31,374 nt of DNA from Entophlyctis helioformis (lineage: Eukaryota; Chytridiomycota; Chytridiomycetes; Chytridiales; Chytriomycetaceae): NCBI GenBank assembly GCA_025526915.1, contig JAHLKH010000248.1, positions 1 to 31,374 of the forward strand, written 5' to 3'. A program made the position numbers and the translations under genes. Below, in pieces: positions 10,557 to 20,360 of this stretch. The notes beneath the pieces are model-generated. The model did no database searches, was not told where the DNA came from, and saw nothing but the letters and a program-made list of their open reading frames with translations. Each line of letters opens with the position of its first letter. Position 1 is the first letter of the stretch.

Positions 10557-12765
10557 TTACAGGAGCAGGCAGCGCGTCTTCTTGGTAGGCGTTCTGCGGA
10601 TGAGGGCAGCGCGTGTTGCATGCTCAAACACCTCGCGGACACCGTCGTTGAAGCGAGCCGAGCACTCGAGGAACCGGTACGCGCCAATCTTTTGTGCAAC
10701 AGCCTGGCCCTGCTCGGGTGTGACGGGTGCCTGCTGCGTCTTGGCAAGCTCCTGGATCGTCTTGGGGTCGTTTCTCAGATCCTTCTTGCAGCCAACAAGG
10801 ATGATGGGCAGAGCGGCGCAGAAGTGAATGACTTCGGAGATCCACTGTGGCACGGCGTCCATGCAGAGCGTGTCAGCCGAGTGTCCCATCAGCCGAACCT
10901 GCCCCATCCAGGGTGAAGGGCGAATGCCATATCCGTCTATCCGTCTCTCTGTCTGTGTGCCGAATCCAATCCCGAGCAGTGTGCACCAGACCGAGTCTCA
11001 CGCGTACACGCACCTTTTCCTGGACGTTGTCGAGCGAGTCGGGCGAGTCGACGGCATAGCAGATGAGGATGACATGAGAGTCGGGATATGAGAGCGGGCG
11101 AAGACGGTCGTAGTCCTCCTGTCCAGCGGTATCCCAGAGCGCCAACTCGACGCGCTTGCCGTCCACCTCGACATCCGCCACGTAGTTTTCAAAGACGGTG
11201 GGAACGTATGCCTGTCGATGCCATCCCATGCCATGCAAAGCGCGGATGCATGCAGATGGTTGTCACAGATGGTTGTCCATATGGCCGGTCAGATGGTCCA
11301 ATGGTCAGACGGTCAGATGGCAAGCGATCGGCAATGGTGACACCCATGTGCAGATCAAAAGCCGATGCAGTGTCAGTGCGTGTGGACACAAAGCAGATGA
11401 GCAGCCAGATGACGAAGCCGTCGAGTCTTGGCCAGTCCAGCCAGCTTCAGCCAGTCCAGCCAGTCCAGCCAGTCCAGCCAGTCCAGCCGCACAGCCGGAT
11501 AGTGTCTCTTCCAAGATGCCGGTGACGCTGGTGACGACGATGCTGCGGATGGTGTCTCGAGCCGAGCGGTGCTGCCGAGATGTGAGAGAGGGATGGGAAA
11601 GAGGGAGAGGTGGGGATGCGCAGGAGGGGACGATGGGTGTGGGAGAGGGCTCGAGGAAGCCCTGGGCAGGCTGCCGCTGTGCTGTGCTGTGCTGTGCTGT
11701 GCTGTGCCGTGCTTGCTGAGCCGTGCCGTGCTGCGAGAGACAAAGAGGCGTTGCCCAAGCAGCATTGTGCGGAGCCAGGGACGTGCCGTCTGCAGTCTGC
11801 AGCAGTGGCAGATGGCAGCTGGCAGCTGGCAGATGGCAGATGCAGCGGTGGGCAGCGGTCGGCGGCGTGCGTCTGTTGACGGACAGGTGCCGCAGTGGGC
11901 GACGAGCAGCAGCAGGAACAGCGCCAGCAGCAGCACAGCGGCGAGGACGTGGCGGGACGAGGCGGGACGGGGCAGGGCGGTGATGGATTGCAGCCGTCTC
12001 GTGTTGCTTGTGGACAGAGGGCGGATGCTTGTGGATGCTTGTGGATGCGTGTGGGTGTCGGCCAGCGCAGCGAGACAGAGGGCGACGAGGCAGATGGCCA
12101 GACGTACGACCAGGCGCACGACCAAACGCACGGCCGGCCGATGCAGCTGTGCCGTGGAGACGGGCGGCGGGACAGGCCAGCCAGCGAGGCAGCCACTGTG
12201 CCGCAGATGTGCCGCAGATGCGCCGCTGTTGTGTCGTGTTGCTCTGCCATGGGGGCGGGCTGCGGCTGGCTTGGGATGGCTGGGATGGCGGGCGTGACGG
12301 GCAGAGGAGGGTGGGACTGGGGAAGAGAGGGGGCATGGGAGCATGGGGGAGGGCCACTGCTGCTGGTGGTGCTGCTGCTCGTGGTGCTGCTGCTGCTGGT
12401 GCTGGTCGAGCGAGGCGATACGGAGGCGAGCGAGCGAGCGAGCGAGCGTGTGCGGAACAGGGCGAGGGCGGGGCTGCAGGATGGCTGGCTGGCTGGAGTG
12501 GGCTCGCTGGAGTGGGCTCGCTGGAGTGGGCTGGCTAGATAGCTGGGCGAGACTGGGCAGGCTGGGCAGGCTGGGCAGGCTGGACTGCCAGCCAGATACG
12601 CAGACGGCGACACTGATACGCAGACAGAGTCACAGGCACACTGATACACAGACAGACGCACAGACGCACCTCGGGGAAGGTGCCCTTGGAGAAGACAATG
12701 AGCAGACAGGTCTTGCCGCAGGCGCCGTCGCCCACAATAACGAGCTTTCTCCTGATCTCGGCCAT
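10557..12765 (-). CDS. RHO1: Rho1-type small GTPase
   Basis: Three exons: 12765-12670, 11211-11014, 10844-10557. They give 32+66+96 codons, 193 residues, the normal size for fungal Rho1/RhoA. All G motifs are present: P-loop GDGACGKT, switch [13 protein letters not shown] with the effector Thr, switch [19 protein letters not shown], a GCKKDLRND nucleotide-specificity motif, ECSAR (G5), and a C-terminal CLLL CAAX box after KKTR. The final Leu predicts geranylgeranylation. Rho1 controls cell-wall glucan synthesis, Pkc1 signalling and actin polarity at the plasma membrane in fungi (family knowledge). The first intron (11212-12669, 1458 bp) is about ten times longer than other introns here; the second is 169 bp. 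The gene is divergent from the PP2C gene over ~890 bp. Confidence 0.97.
11212..12669 (-). repeat. Long RHO1 intron 1 with several tandem arrays
   Basis: GT-AG bounded and in frame (phase 0). It contains a CCAGC/CCAGT array (about 11434-11490), GCTGT pentamers (about 11678-11710), GCAGATGGCA-type repeats (about 11803-11845), a GAGC tetramer run (about 12430-12450), a ~16-base GGCTCGCTGGAGT unit (about 12489-12535) and a GGCAGGCTG 10-mer array (about 12548-12585). Long open frames across it (for example 11305-12357 on the minus strand) are compositional and resemble no protein. Confidence 0.8.
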
Positions 12766-13658
12766 CTGTGTGCGGCAAGAGCCCGCAGCAGTGCAGCAGC
12801 AGCAGTGCAGCAGCAGCAGCGGCCGACGGGAGGGCAGCAGGCAAGAGTCAGCAGGCTGCATAAAGGGCCGTGGGCAGCACAGCTCCAGTTGCGCGCATGG
12901 CGGCTCGTACGTGGTTGTTCGTTTGGGGTTCGTCAATCGATCTGCGACCAATCTCACAATTTTGGCTGACACGCACATCACGTGACAAGACACGTGACTG
13001 GATGTGTCTGTGGTTGCGTGGTGGTGGTTGCGTGTAAGAGTGCGATCGTGTCTGTGTGTGCACAGATGCATGCACGGATGCACGCACGGATGCACGAATG
13101 GACGGCCTGTGAGGCGGGATGCGCCCCGCCGCAACAAGCGCCGCGCCTGGTTTCAAATGGCCAGTGGCCAAACAGCGTGCGCGTGCACGGCTTTTCTTTG
13201 CCTGAAACCTGCAGGCCGTCTGTCACGACGACGACGACGACGACGACGACGACTGCCGCGACGACGACCACGAAGCCAGCACCTGCACACACGACGCCTC
13301 CTGTAAACTGTGAGTGGCCCGCATGTGCACGCTTGTGTGCAGGCAACATGCAGGCAACATGCAGGCAACCTGCAGGCGACATGCAGGCGACTGACCCTCG
13401 TGCTCGTGCTCTTATTCGTGCTCGTGCTCTCTTGCTCTGTGAGAGTAGAAGCGTTCGTCTGTCCATCGTCCACCGTCCACCGTCTGTCTGTCCAGCCATA
13501 CAGCAGCAGCACCAGCAGCACCAGCAGCACCAGTCGTAACAGCAGCTACACGACCAGCTACACCCATACAGCAGTAACAGCAGCAGCAGTAACAACAGCT
13601 GCAGTAACAGCAACCACCACCACTACAAGCAGCAACAACCACCCGCCCACTTGGACCA
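12766..13658. promoter_or_regulatory. Shared divergent upstream region of RHO1 and PP2C
   Basis: No gene is recognisable in these 893 bases between two divergent start codons. It contains a CAG-rich stretch by the RHO1 start (12786-12835), repeats of GATGCACG (about 13062-13095), a CGA trinucleotide tract (13219-13252), repeated GCAGGCAACAT units (about 13339-13395), and CAG/ACAGCAGTAA-rich sequence next to the PP2C start. No TATA-type element stands out. Confidence 0.5.
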
Positions 13659-16412
13659 ATGACTTCGTCGCCCATCGACCCGCTTCACATGGCCGCCATC
13701 CTGTCCGACGGCCTGCTCAAGCCCAAGCCGGCACCGCCCCTGGCCGCCATCAGCATCGCCCCGTCGGCTGCTTCTGCAACCACTGCAACCACTGCAACCA
13801 CTGCAACCACCACTGCAACCACCACTGCAACCACCACAACCACAACCAGCCATGCCAGCCACGCCAGCCACGCCAGCCACGCCAGCCTTGCGAGCATCCC
13901 GCCTCTGAGCCACGCCTCGTCGGCCTCGTCCTTGTCGAGCACCAACAGCACTTCCACAAGCAGCACTTCTACCTCCGTGACCACCGCTGCCAGTATCGAC
14001 CTCCGCAGCGACCCCCGCAGCGACCCCCGCAGCCCGTCGGCCCTGTCGCCCGCCGAGCGCCGCAACGGCTCGGGCCTGCACGACATGGGCATCCGTGCCC
14101 GCCACATGTCCATGGAGTTCCTCAACGTCGACCTGGACGTCATCATGGGCAACTCGCCTGTTTCAGACTCGCCCGCTGCCGGCCTTGAACTGCCCAAGCA
14201 GCCTGCCCAGCCTGCCCAGCCTGCCCAGCCTGCCCAGTCCGAGCACGCCGACCAGCTGGCCGCCCTGCGATCGCCCTCCAAGCCGTCTACCTCCAAGACC
14301 GCCAGCACCGCCTCGGACGCCTCGCCGCTGTCGCTGTCGCTGCCACGGGTCGACTCGAAGCGGCCGCTGGACGAGGGCATGGACGCCGCAGAGGCGCTCT
14401 ACGACTCGATCCGCAACCAGGTGCTCGCTGGCTCGGCCGCCTCTGCCTCTACGTCTGCCCCATCTACGTCTGCCCCTACGCCTGCCCCATCTACGTCTGC
14501 CCCTGCCACCCCTGCACCCGCCACCCCTGCACCCGCACACAACGCCATGCCCGACGCCAACGACGCCGACGACGCCGACGATGCGTCGCCCGAGTCGTCG
14601 CCGGCCGCCTCGCCCGTGCTGCCTGTGCACGGCCTGCCCGGCCCCATGGACGTGCTGTCGCCGGCCATCGCGTCGCCCGCCGCGCCGGCCTTTGACCCGC
14701 CCGCGCCGCTCCGCCACCACTCGCTCACCTGGTCCGTGGCGTCGCAGGAGGGCTACCGCATCACCGACGCCCAGACGCGTGCCCGCGCCAAGCTGCACAC
14801 GTGCATCGAAGACGTGCACTTCCCGCGCCTCGACCAGCAGCAGGCCCCGCCCGTCACAGACCCGCACACCCGCGACTTCCCCCGCCTGTCCCACTCGGCC
14901 ATGGCAAAGAACGGCGCAAAGGTCTTTATCGTCGCCGACGGCCACGGCGGCCACGAGGCCCCGCACTTTTTCGTCGGCCGCGTCGCCTCCAACCTGCTGG
15001 CCCTCCTCGACGCCCGCTACTGGGACCTGAGCCTGCTCGAGCACCGCACTGCCCTCTCGGCAGAGGTCACGTCCATCTTTGGCATCCTCGACGCAGAGTA
15101 CGCCGCCATCAAGGTCGCCCAGTACCGCGCCTGGGTCGACGCCGGCGCCGCGCAGAGCAAGCGTCCCTGCGACGATGGCTGCACCATGGTCGCCAACATC
15201 GTCTTTAGCGAGTGGATCGTCAACTGCAACGTGGGCGACTCGCGCACCGTCGTCGGCGCCAAGCTGCCCTGGTCCACCTACGCCGCAAACTCTGGCGCCC
15301 CGGGCGGCGGCTCGTCGTCGTCGCTGTCCTCGACCTCCTCTGCCCCCGCGTCCATGTTTACCAACAAGCCCGCCCGCGCGTCAGAGTGGATCCAGCTCTT
15401 CTCGTCCGAGGACCACAACATGATGCACCCCGAAAAGGTGGCCAGCATCCACGCCAACAACGGCAAGTTCCTGGACCCCCAGGGCACATGCTTCATGCAG
15501 GTCGACATCCAGCCCTTCAACGTCCGCGGCATGAAGCCCTACACCGAGCTCAACGGTGCGCGCATCTTCCGCCCCATCTCGGACGCCATCCGCGCCGTGG
15601 GCTGCTCGCACCGCCGCACGCTCAACCTCACGGCAACCATGGGCGATCTGCTCTTCAAGATCAAGCCCGCCATTCTCTCCGCGGCCCCTGATATCCGCTT
15701 CATCAAGCTCGAGCCTGGCATGGACTATGTGCTCGTGGCTGCCACGGACGGCGTCTGGGACCACCTGTCCATCCAGTACCCTCCCGCTGCCCAAAACGAC
15801 CGCATCCTCTCGTACGTCACCCGTGCCGTCCAGCACGTCACCAACCCAGTTTCTGCCCCGTCGCAACAGGTCCAGCTGCTCCGCGGTCAGCACCACGCCG
15901 CTGCTGCATCTGCACCCGCTCTTGGCGCGTCGATCCATGATCGTGGCAAGACCCCCTCGCCCGACTTTGACTCGGAGATGACCGATGCGGCGCCTCCTCG
16001 GTCTGTCATGGCAGCAAGCGGCTTGGCAGACGAGCTGCTCAACGCACAGCACCAGCAGCGCACAAAGCTGTACGATGTCCTCAGCCACTGCTCAGACGTC
16101 CTGGTGCACCGCGAGACCGAAGGCACCCATCTGCGCGACGAGGGCCTCTTCATCCCGGGCTTGTTCAGATACGACGACGCAACAGCCATGATCCTCTACT
16201 TTACGTACGCACCGCCAGAGACGGTCGCGCCGTCTGCGCCCGTGATCAAGAACGCCGCACCCATCGCCACGTCCAACGCAGGACCCAACGGCCATGCCCA
16301 TGCCCGCGCACCCTCTGCTCACTACCAGCACCCATCGCCTGCCGCTTCGCCCGGCCAGGCGTGGTTCCCCAACGGCGGAAGCTCGGCGTCTGGCGTGAAC
16401 CAAGGACGGTAG
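13659..16412 (+). CDS. Large PP2C-family Ser/Thr protein phosphatase
   Basis: A single uninterrupted 917-codon frame. The first ~350 residues are low-complexity (Ala/Thr/Ser/Pro), with in-frame tandem repeats encoding Ala-Thr-Thr, His-Ala-Ser and Gln-Pro-Ala. A PP2C (PPM) catalytic domain occupies roughly residues 350-850: VADGHGGHEA (near 425, metal-binding Asp and Gly), DDGCTMVANIV, NVGDSRTVV (near 523), SEDHNMMHPEKVA, TATMGDLLFK, VLVAATDGVWDHL (near 694) and YDDATAMILYF (near 837), which supplies the late metal-binding Asp. PP2C enzymes are Mg/Mn-dependent phospho-Ser/Thr phosphatases. A His/Ala/Pro-rich tail ends the protein. The catalytic domain is interrupted by Ser-rich inserts, so it belongs with the large, divergent fungal PP2Cs rather than Ptc1-3. 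It is the only long intronless gene here. Confidence 0.92.
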   Translation: MTSSPIDPLHMAAILSDGLLKPKPAPPLAAISIAPSAASATTATTATTATTTATTTATTTTTTSHASHASHASHASLASIPPLSHASSASSLSSTNSTSTSSTSTSVTTAASIDLRSDPRSDPRSPSALSPAERRNGSGLHDMGIRARHMSMEFLNVDLDVIMGNSPVSDSPAAGLELPKQPAQPAQPAQPAQSEHADQLAALRSPSKPSTSKTASTASDASPLSLSLPRVDSKRPLDEGMDAAEALYDSIRNQVLAGSAASASTSAPSTSAPTPAPSTSAPATPAPATPAPAHNAMPDANDADDADDASPESSPAASPVLPVHGLPGPMDVLSPAIASPAAPAFDPPAPLRHHSLTWSVASQEGYRITDAQTRARAKLHTCIEDVHFPRLDQQQAPPVTDPHTRDFPRLSHSAMAKNGAKVFIVADGHGGHEAPHFFVGRVASNLLALLDARYWDLSLLEHRTALSAEVTSIFGILDAEYAAIKVAQYRAWVDAGAAQSKRPCDDGCTMVANIVFSEWIVNCNVGDSRTVVGAKLPWSTYAANSGAPGGGSSSSLSSTSSAPASMFTNKPARASEWIQLFSSEDHNMMHPEKVASIHANNGKFLDPQGTCFMQVDIQPFNVRGMKPYTELNGARIFRPISDAIRAVGCSHRRTLNLTATMGDLLFKIKPAILSAAPDIRFIKLEPGMDYVLVAATDGVWDHLSIQYPPAAQNDRILSYVTRAVQHVTNPVSAPSQQVQLLRGQHHAAAASAPALGASIHDRGKTPSPDFDSEMTDAAPPRSVMAASGLADELLNAQHQQRTKLYDVLSHCSDVLVHRETEGTHLRDEGLFIPGLFRYDDATAMILYFTYAPPETVAPSAPVIKNAAPIATSNAGPNGHAHARAPSAHYQHPSPAASPGQAWFPNGGSSASGVNQGR

Positions 16413-16902
16413 TCGCGGCGAACCATGCCGGCCACTGCTCACCGTCTCATCACCTGCACCGCATACACCCTTTCTAGTTTCGGCCCTATCACCCCTCTTT
16501 TTTATTTTTGTGTGTTGTTTGTGTCGTACACGGCCAGTCTCGGGCTGCATGGTCTGTTGCCTGGCTGGGGACCCGACGTTTCTGTTTCTGTTGCTTTGCA
16601 TCGCCTTCTTTATGAACCTTATTGATTGTGATGTTGTCTTACGTTTTCCAGAAACCTCGCGCCACGCGTCATGAGGTTTTCGTGGATCTGGATCTGGATT
16701 GGGATCTGGATGGTGTGGATGTTGAGCAGATGCCATCATCAACCATGGATGACGGCACGGCATGCCTGTTTGCATGTGACGTGGGGGTTGTGCACCTTGC
16801 CCAGCAGCTTCCAGCCCAGCACAAGAACGGCGCATCAGTCTAGACTAGACTAGAGTAGAGTGGTGAAGAGTAGAGTGGACACACAACACAGCACAACACA
16901 AT
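16413..16902. other. Intergenic: PP2C 3' region and tetraspanin promoter
   Basis: No gene seen in these 490 bases. There is a T-rich stretch around 16495-16515 that could serve the PP2C 3' UTR, and CTAGA/GTAGAGT repeats at 16841-16878 just before the tetraspanin start. Confidence 0.5.
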
Positions 16903-17856
16903 ATGCGCCGCAAGACCAACCAAGGCCAGCTCATGGCAACGTACGGCCGCCTGCTGCTCATTGTCATCAACACCGCCCTCCTCGTTGCCTCGTGTTTCGC
17001 CTTGTGGATCGGCGTGCGGCTCGTGCGGTCGCCTGTGCCGTCGTTGGCCAGCACGCCAAGCGACCCTGTGACGTCGACAGCGCCGGGCAGCTCAACGACG
17101 GCTGCGCGGATGCTCGCCCAAGTCAATCTCTTCGACATTGGAGTGTGTACGTCACGTCTCACCTCACCTCGCCTCGGTTCGGTTCGTTGGTTGGGGGCAG
17201 CACACTAACACGGCAGCTGACGTCACATACAAAGCCGTGTGCGCGGTATCCGCCGCGTACATTGCCATGGCGGTCGTGGGCGTCGCTGGCGGCGTTGCGG
17301 GCACGGCGCGTGTGCTGGCAGCGTACCTCGTGGCCGTGACGGCATGTCTGGCGCTCGTCGTGGCCGTCGGCGTGTACCTCCTTGTGAGCGTGTCGCGCAC
17401 CCGTGATGCGTGGATCGCTGTGTCGGACCGCGACTGGGCCGTCTTGGGCGATGCGGGCCGTGACTACATCCAGCAGCTGGTGCGTGCCTACATGAGTGTA
17501 TGCGATCGTGTATGCTTGCAGGTATGCACAGCCATCCTAACACTCGTTTGGCGGTATCATCGGTGCAGTACGACTGTTGTGGATACGCGGTGGGTGACGG
17601 ATCAGCTTACACGGGCATCTCGACACCGTACTTTGTCTCGTCGCACACCAATGCGTGTGCAGTGGCTGCCGTGTCCAATGCCACCACACCTGGCTGCTAC
17701 GAGACGGCCACATCGCATATCAACACATACAGCAGGAGCGTCGGTCTCGCGTTTGTTGTGGCGTGTGTGGCACTGGGCGGCAGTGTTGCTGCTGCATGGA
17801 GTGCGCGGTCGCGGCTGATGTTCCTTGCCGACAACCGTCGCTCGCGGCACATGTGA
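16903..17856 (+). CDS. Tetraspanin
   Basis: Three exons (16903-17146, 17217-17479, 17569-17856) give 264 residues; the first intron is in phase 1, the second in phase 0, and intron 2 has a CTAAC branch motif. Topology matches a tetraspanin: TM1 LLLIVINTALLVASCFALW, a short outer loop, TM2 AVCAVSAAYIAMAVVGV, TM3 LAAYLVAVTACLALVVAVG, then a large extracellular loop containing the signature YDCCGY plus two further cysteines (NACAV, PGCYE), and TM4 GLAFVVACVALGGSV. The four loop cysteines would form the two canonical disulfides. Tetraspanins organise membrane microdomains; fungal ones (Pls1, Tsp3 types) act in polarised growth or infection structures, but this sequence cannot be placed. A 125-bp piece of exon 3 recurs at 24571-24695. 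Confidence 0.85.
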
Positions 17857-18074
17857 TCCTGCTCGCCTGGTCGCTGTGTCTTGGTTGCCGTGCTCTCTCT
17901 TTGGCAATACACTGGCAGATTTCTGCATTGTGGTGCGGTGTCATGGTCGGGAGGATCCAAGTGACATCACACAATGACATCAGCAGGCGGCGAATGACGT
18001 CGATCGAGTGAGAGATCGACAAGTCCTGACGAGTGTCACATCAGTCGGCACTCATCACCGCTTCCACTATCACA

Positions 18075-20317
18075 GACAGGCACTGGCACTGCAGCAAGGC
18101 ACAAAGCATCGCAGTCCAGTCAGAATGTGAGTCGCGTTGTGAATGTCGCGTTTGGCTGGCGTGGCTGTCGTGGCAGCTGCTGCGTGGCTTGGCTGCTGCT
18201 GCTGTGATGCGCATGCTCTGCATGCTGCTCGTGTCTGCTCGTGTCTGTTACTGCTGTTGCAATCTCTGCACTCTCTGCAGATGCCATGCCATGCCTTGCC
18301 CTGTGTGTTGCGGCTCTGCTGTGCGGCTGCCGTTGCCATTGCTCAACTGCATGGCATGGCATGGCATGGCATTGCATGACACGAGTCGCAACACAGATCT
18401 GGTGCTGCATGCCTCGCAGCTGCTGCAGAGCATCTCTGCAACCCTGCCAAAGCACGCCAGAGCACACCAGCCGACTGCTGAACACGATGCCTGTCTCGCC
18501 ACATCGCCGCGTGTTCTGTCGTGTATTCTCATCGTGTTCTGCCCAACCAACACGCTGACGTCATTGCACTCCTGTCTTGCTCTCTCACTCTCACTCGCTC
18601 TTCTGACTCCATGCTGCTGCTGGCTGCATCCAGACAAGCCAGCCAGCCAAACCAAACCAACCAAGGAACCCCACAGAACACTGAACCGCTCCAATGAGTC
18701 TCCCTGGCGACTGCGCCATCCTCAACACCGCCTTTCCTTCCTTCTTCTCAGGCACAATCACTAGCTCGTGTTGTACAGCGACAGCTTATGGTATAGTCAC
18801 ATGCGCCAGCAACCGGGTTACGCGAGTGTAAGTTGGTCATGCCACCAGCCACTTGTTGATGGTTGCATGACAGTACATCTGACGTTCATCAAACGCTCAA
18901 TAGGAACTTGCAATCACAGACTTTGACTGGAAGTATTCCTGATCTGAGCGGTCTGACTGCATTACAATGGCTGTAAGCATGCTCATCATGCAATGTACTT
19001 CGTGGCATCTGGGCACGAGACTGATTGTTAATGGCATGCTTTGTGATGTAGCAACCTGAGATCCAACAGTTTAACAGGATCTATCCCATCGTGGCTTGGC
19101 AGCATGTCATCACTGACTTCCCTGTGCGTCTTGGTTGCACATGCATGCCGCACTTGGACCAGCAATGCTAATCTCATGAAACTGGCAGGTATTTGTACAG
19201 CAACCAGTTGACTGGCACGATTCCATCGAGCCTTGGCAACTTGAACGCCCCTTACCCAGTTGTCAGTACCTGAAGTGCTGCGTCGCTATTGATGCTCATG
19301 AGGTGGATGCTAATGGCGATTCTTGTAGAAATATCCAAAACAACCAGTTGACCGGATCTATCCCAGCCGGAATATTCAGCTTGCCGAACTTAAGCTATCT
19401 GTTCGTATCTTTGCATCATCTGCAGTCTGCTGACAACGACGCACTGACATGCATCCGATCCTGGCTCGTGTAGTTCTTTCTCTAGCAACACGGGGTTGGA
19501 TGGACCGCTGCTCTCCTTTGGTTCTACGCTGACGAGCTGTTATGGAACGGGCACTAACGTGTGTCTTGCTGCCGGACGCACTGGACATGCTTGTGGCATT
19601 ACGACGCAATGTACGCATGCGTGGCTGTTGTGAGTGGCTTCATGTGCACGCGATGATGCTGACATGCGTGGATGCACACACAGGTCCTGTCACGACGTCC
19701 ACGGTTGCGACAACCACCACTGTGCCTCCCACAACAACCTCGGATGCTCCAATGTCGACAACCACCACGTTGGGCTTCAACCACGACCATCCCATCGAGC
19801 ACGGCTGTGCCTGCCACATCGACTTTATCCGATGTGACATCTTCAACCATCTCGTCAAGCTCAAGTGTGCCTCCCACATCGACATCATCAGCTGCGACAT
19901 CGTCCACTGTTGTGTCAAGCACCACAGCCTCAACTTCGTCAACAGCCGCATCAAGCTCGACTGTGCCTCCAACATCGACTGCCACATCAACCACTGCGAT
20001 CCCCACAACGACCACCTCAGCCACCACGTCTCGCACAACTGTGCCTCCAACAACGACAACCACTGCGAGCCCGCCAGGTTACACACCACCGACTGTCACA
20101 ACAACGACAGTAGCTCTTCCAACCAGGACCGGTCTCACGAGTGCTGCAGATGGACGCACCACCAGCCGTCCATCCACCGCCACGCTGTCGATCTGCCTGG
20201 CCGTGTCGCTCTTCTTTGTCGTCTTTATCTGATGCTCTTCCATCCACCGTGTGTTTCTCTCTGTCTCCTTCCTCTCTCTAATAAGGTGCTCTTTATACCT
20301 GCCAGCTCATGATGTTT
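18075..20317. repeat. Inverted segmental duplication, arm B (LRR gene copy B plus flanks)
   Basis: Partner of 7056-9343 in the opposite orientation. The match begins at GACAGGCACTGGCACTGCAG next to the tetraspanin 3' flank and ends at CATGATGTTT, 44 bp before the RBR ligase stop. It contains the same upstream noncoding region including CATGG pentamers (18351-18371), the same exon-intron structure and the same 3' flank with CTAATAAGGTGCTCTTTATA. The two arms enclose about 8.7 kb. Confidence 0.9.
18694..20232 (+). pseudogene. LRR surface protein, copy B, with two single-base frame shifts
   Basis: Exons equivalent to copy A: 18694-18827, 18904-18972, 19052-19123, 19189-19261, 19329-19400, 19474-19610, 19684-20232. 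LRR exons again are 69-72 nt and phase 2 (LTGSIPDLSGLTALQWL, SLTGSIPSWLGSMSSL, NQLTGTIPSSLGNL, NQLTGSIPAGIF). The fourth exon is 73 nt because a CCCC run at 19248-19251 has one more base than copy A. The stalk exon has GGG at 19772-19774 where copy A has GG. Each shift breaks the frame; if both extra bases are assembly errors the gene would be intact at 367 codons. Relative to copy A, the stalk also differs by small in-frame indels. The same hydrophobic C-terminus (SICLAVSLFFVVFI) ends the frame. Typed as pseudogene because the literal sequence is broken; it may be a functional gene with sequencing errors. Confidence 0.65.
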
Positions 20318-20360
20318 CCCATCCAAAAATACATCTCGTTTATGCCAACCCATGTATCAG

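Noticed and set aside
11305..12357. Minus-strand frame of 350 codons inside RHO1 intron 1
   Set aside because: Composition is Pro/Ser/Ala/His-rich and follows the tandem arrays; no domain, no splice support, and two other frames are equally open.
19542..20312. His/Cys-rich frame over the LRR copy B stalk (CHIDFIRCD-type repeats)
   Set aside because: It is the +1 frame of the Ser/Thr stalk, present opposite the same DNA in copy A; the Ser/Thr frame alone ends in the shared membrane segment.
7056..20317. The arms as ends of a composite transposon
   Set aside because: No transposase, no terminal repeats at the arm edges and no target-site duplication; the enclosed genes are ordinary housekeeping genes.
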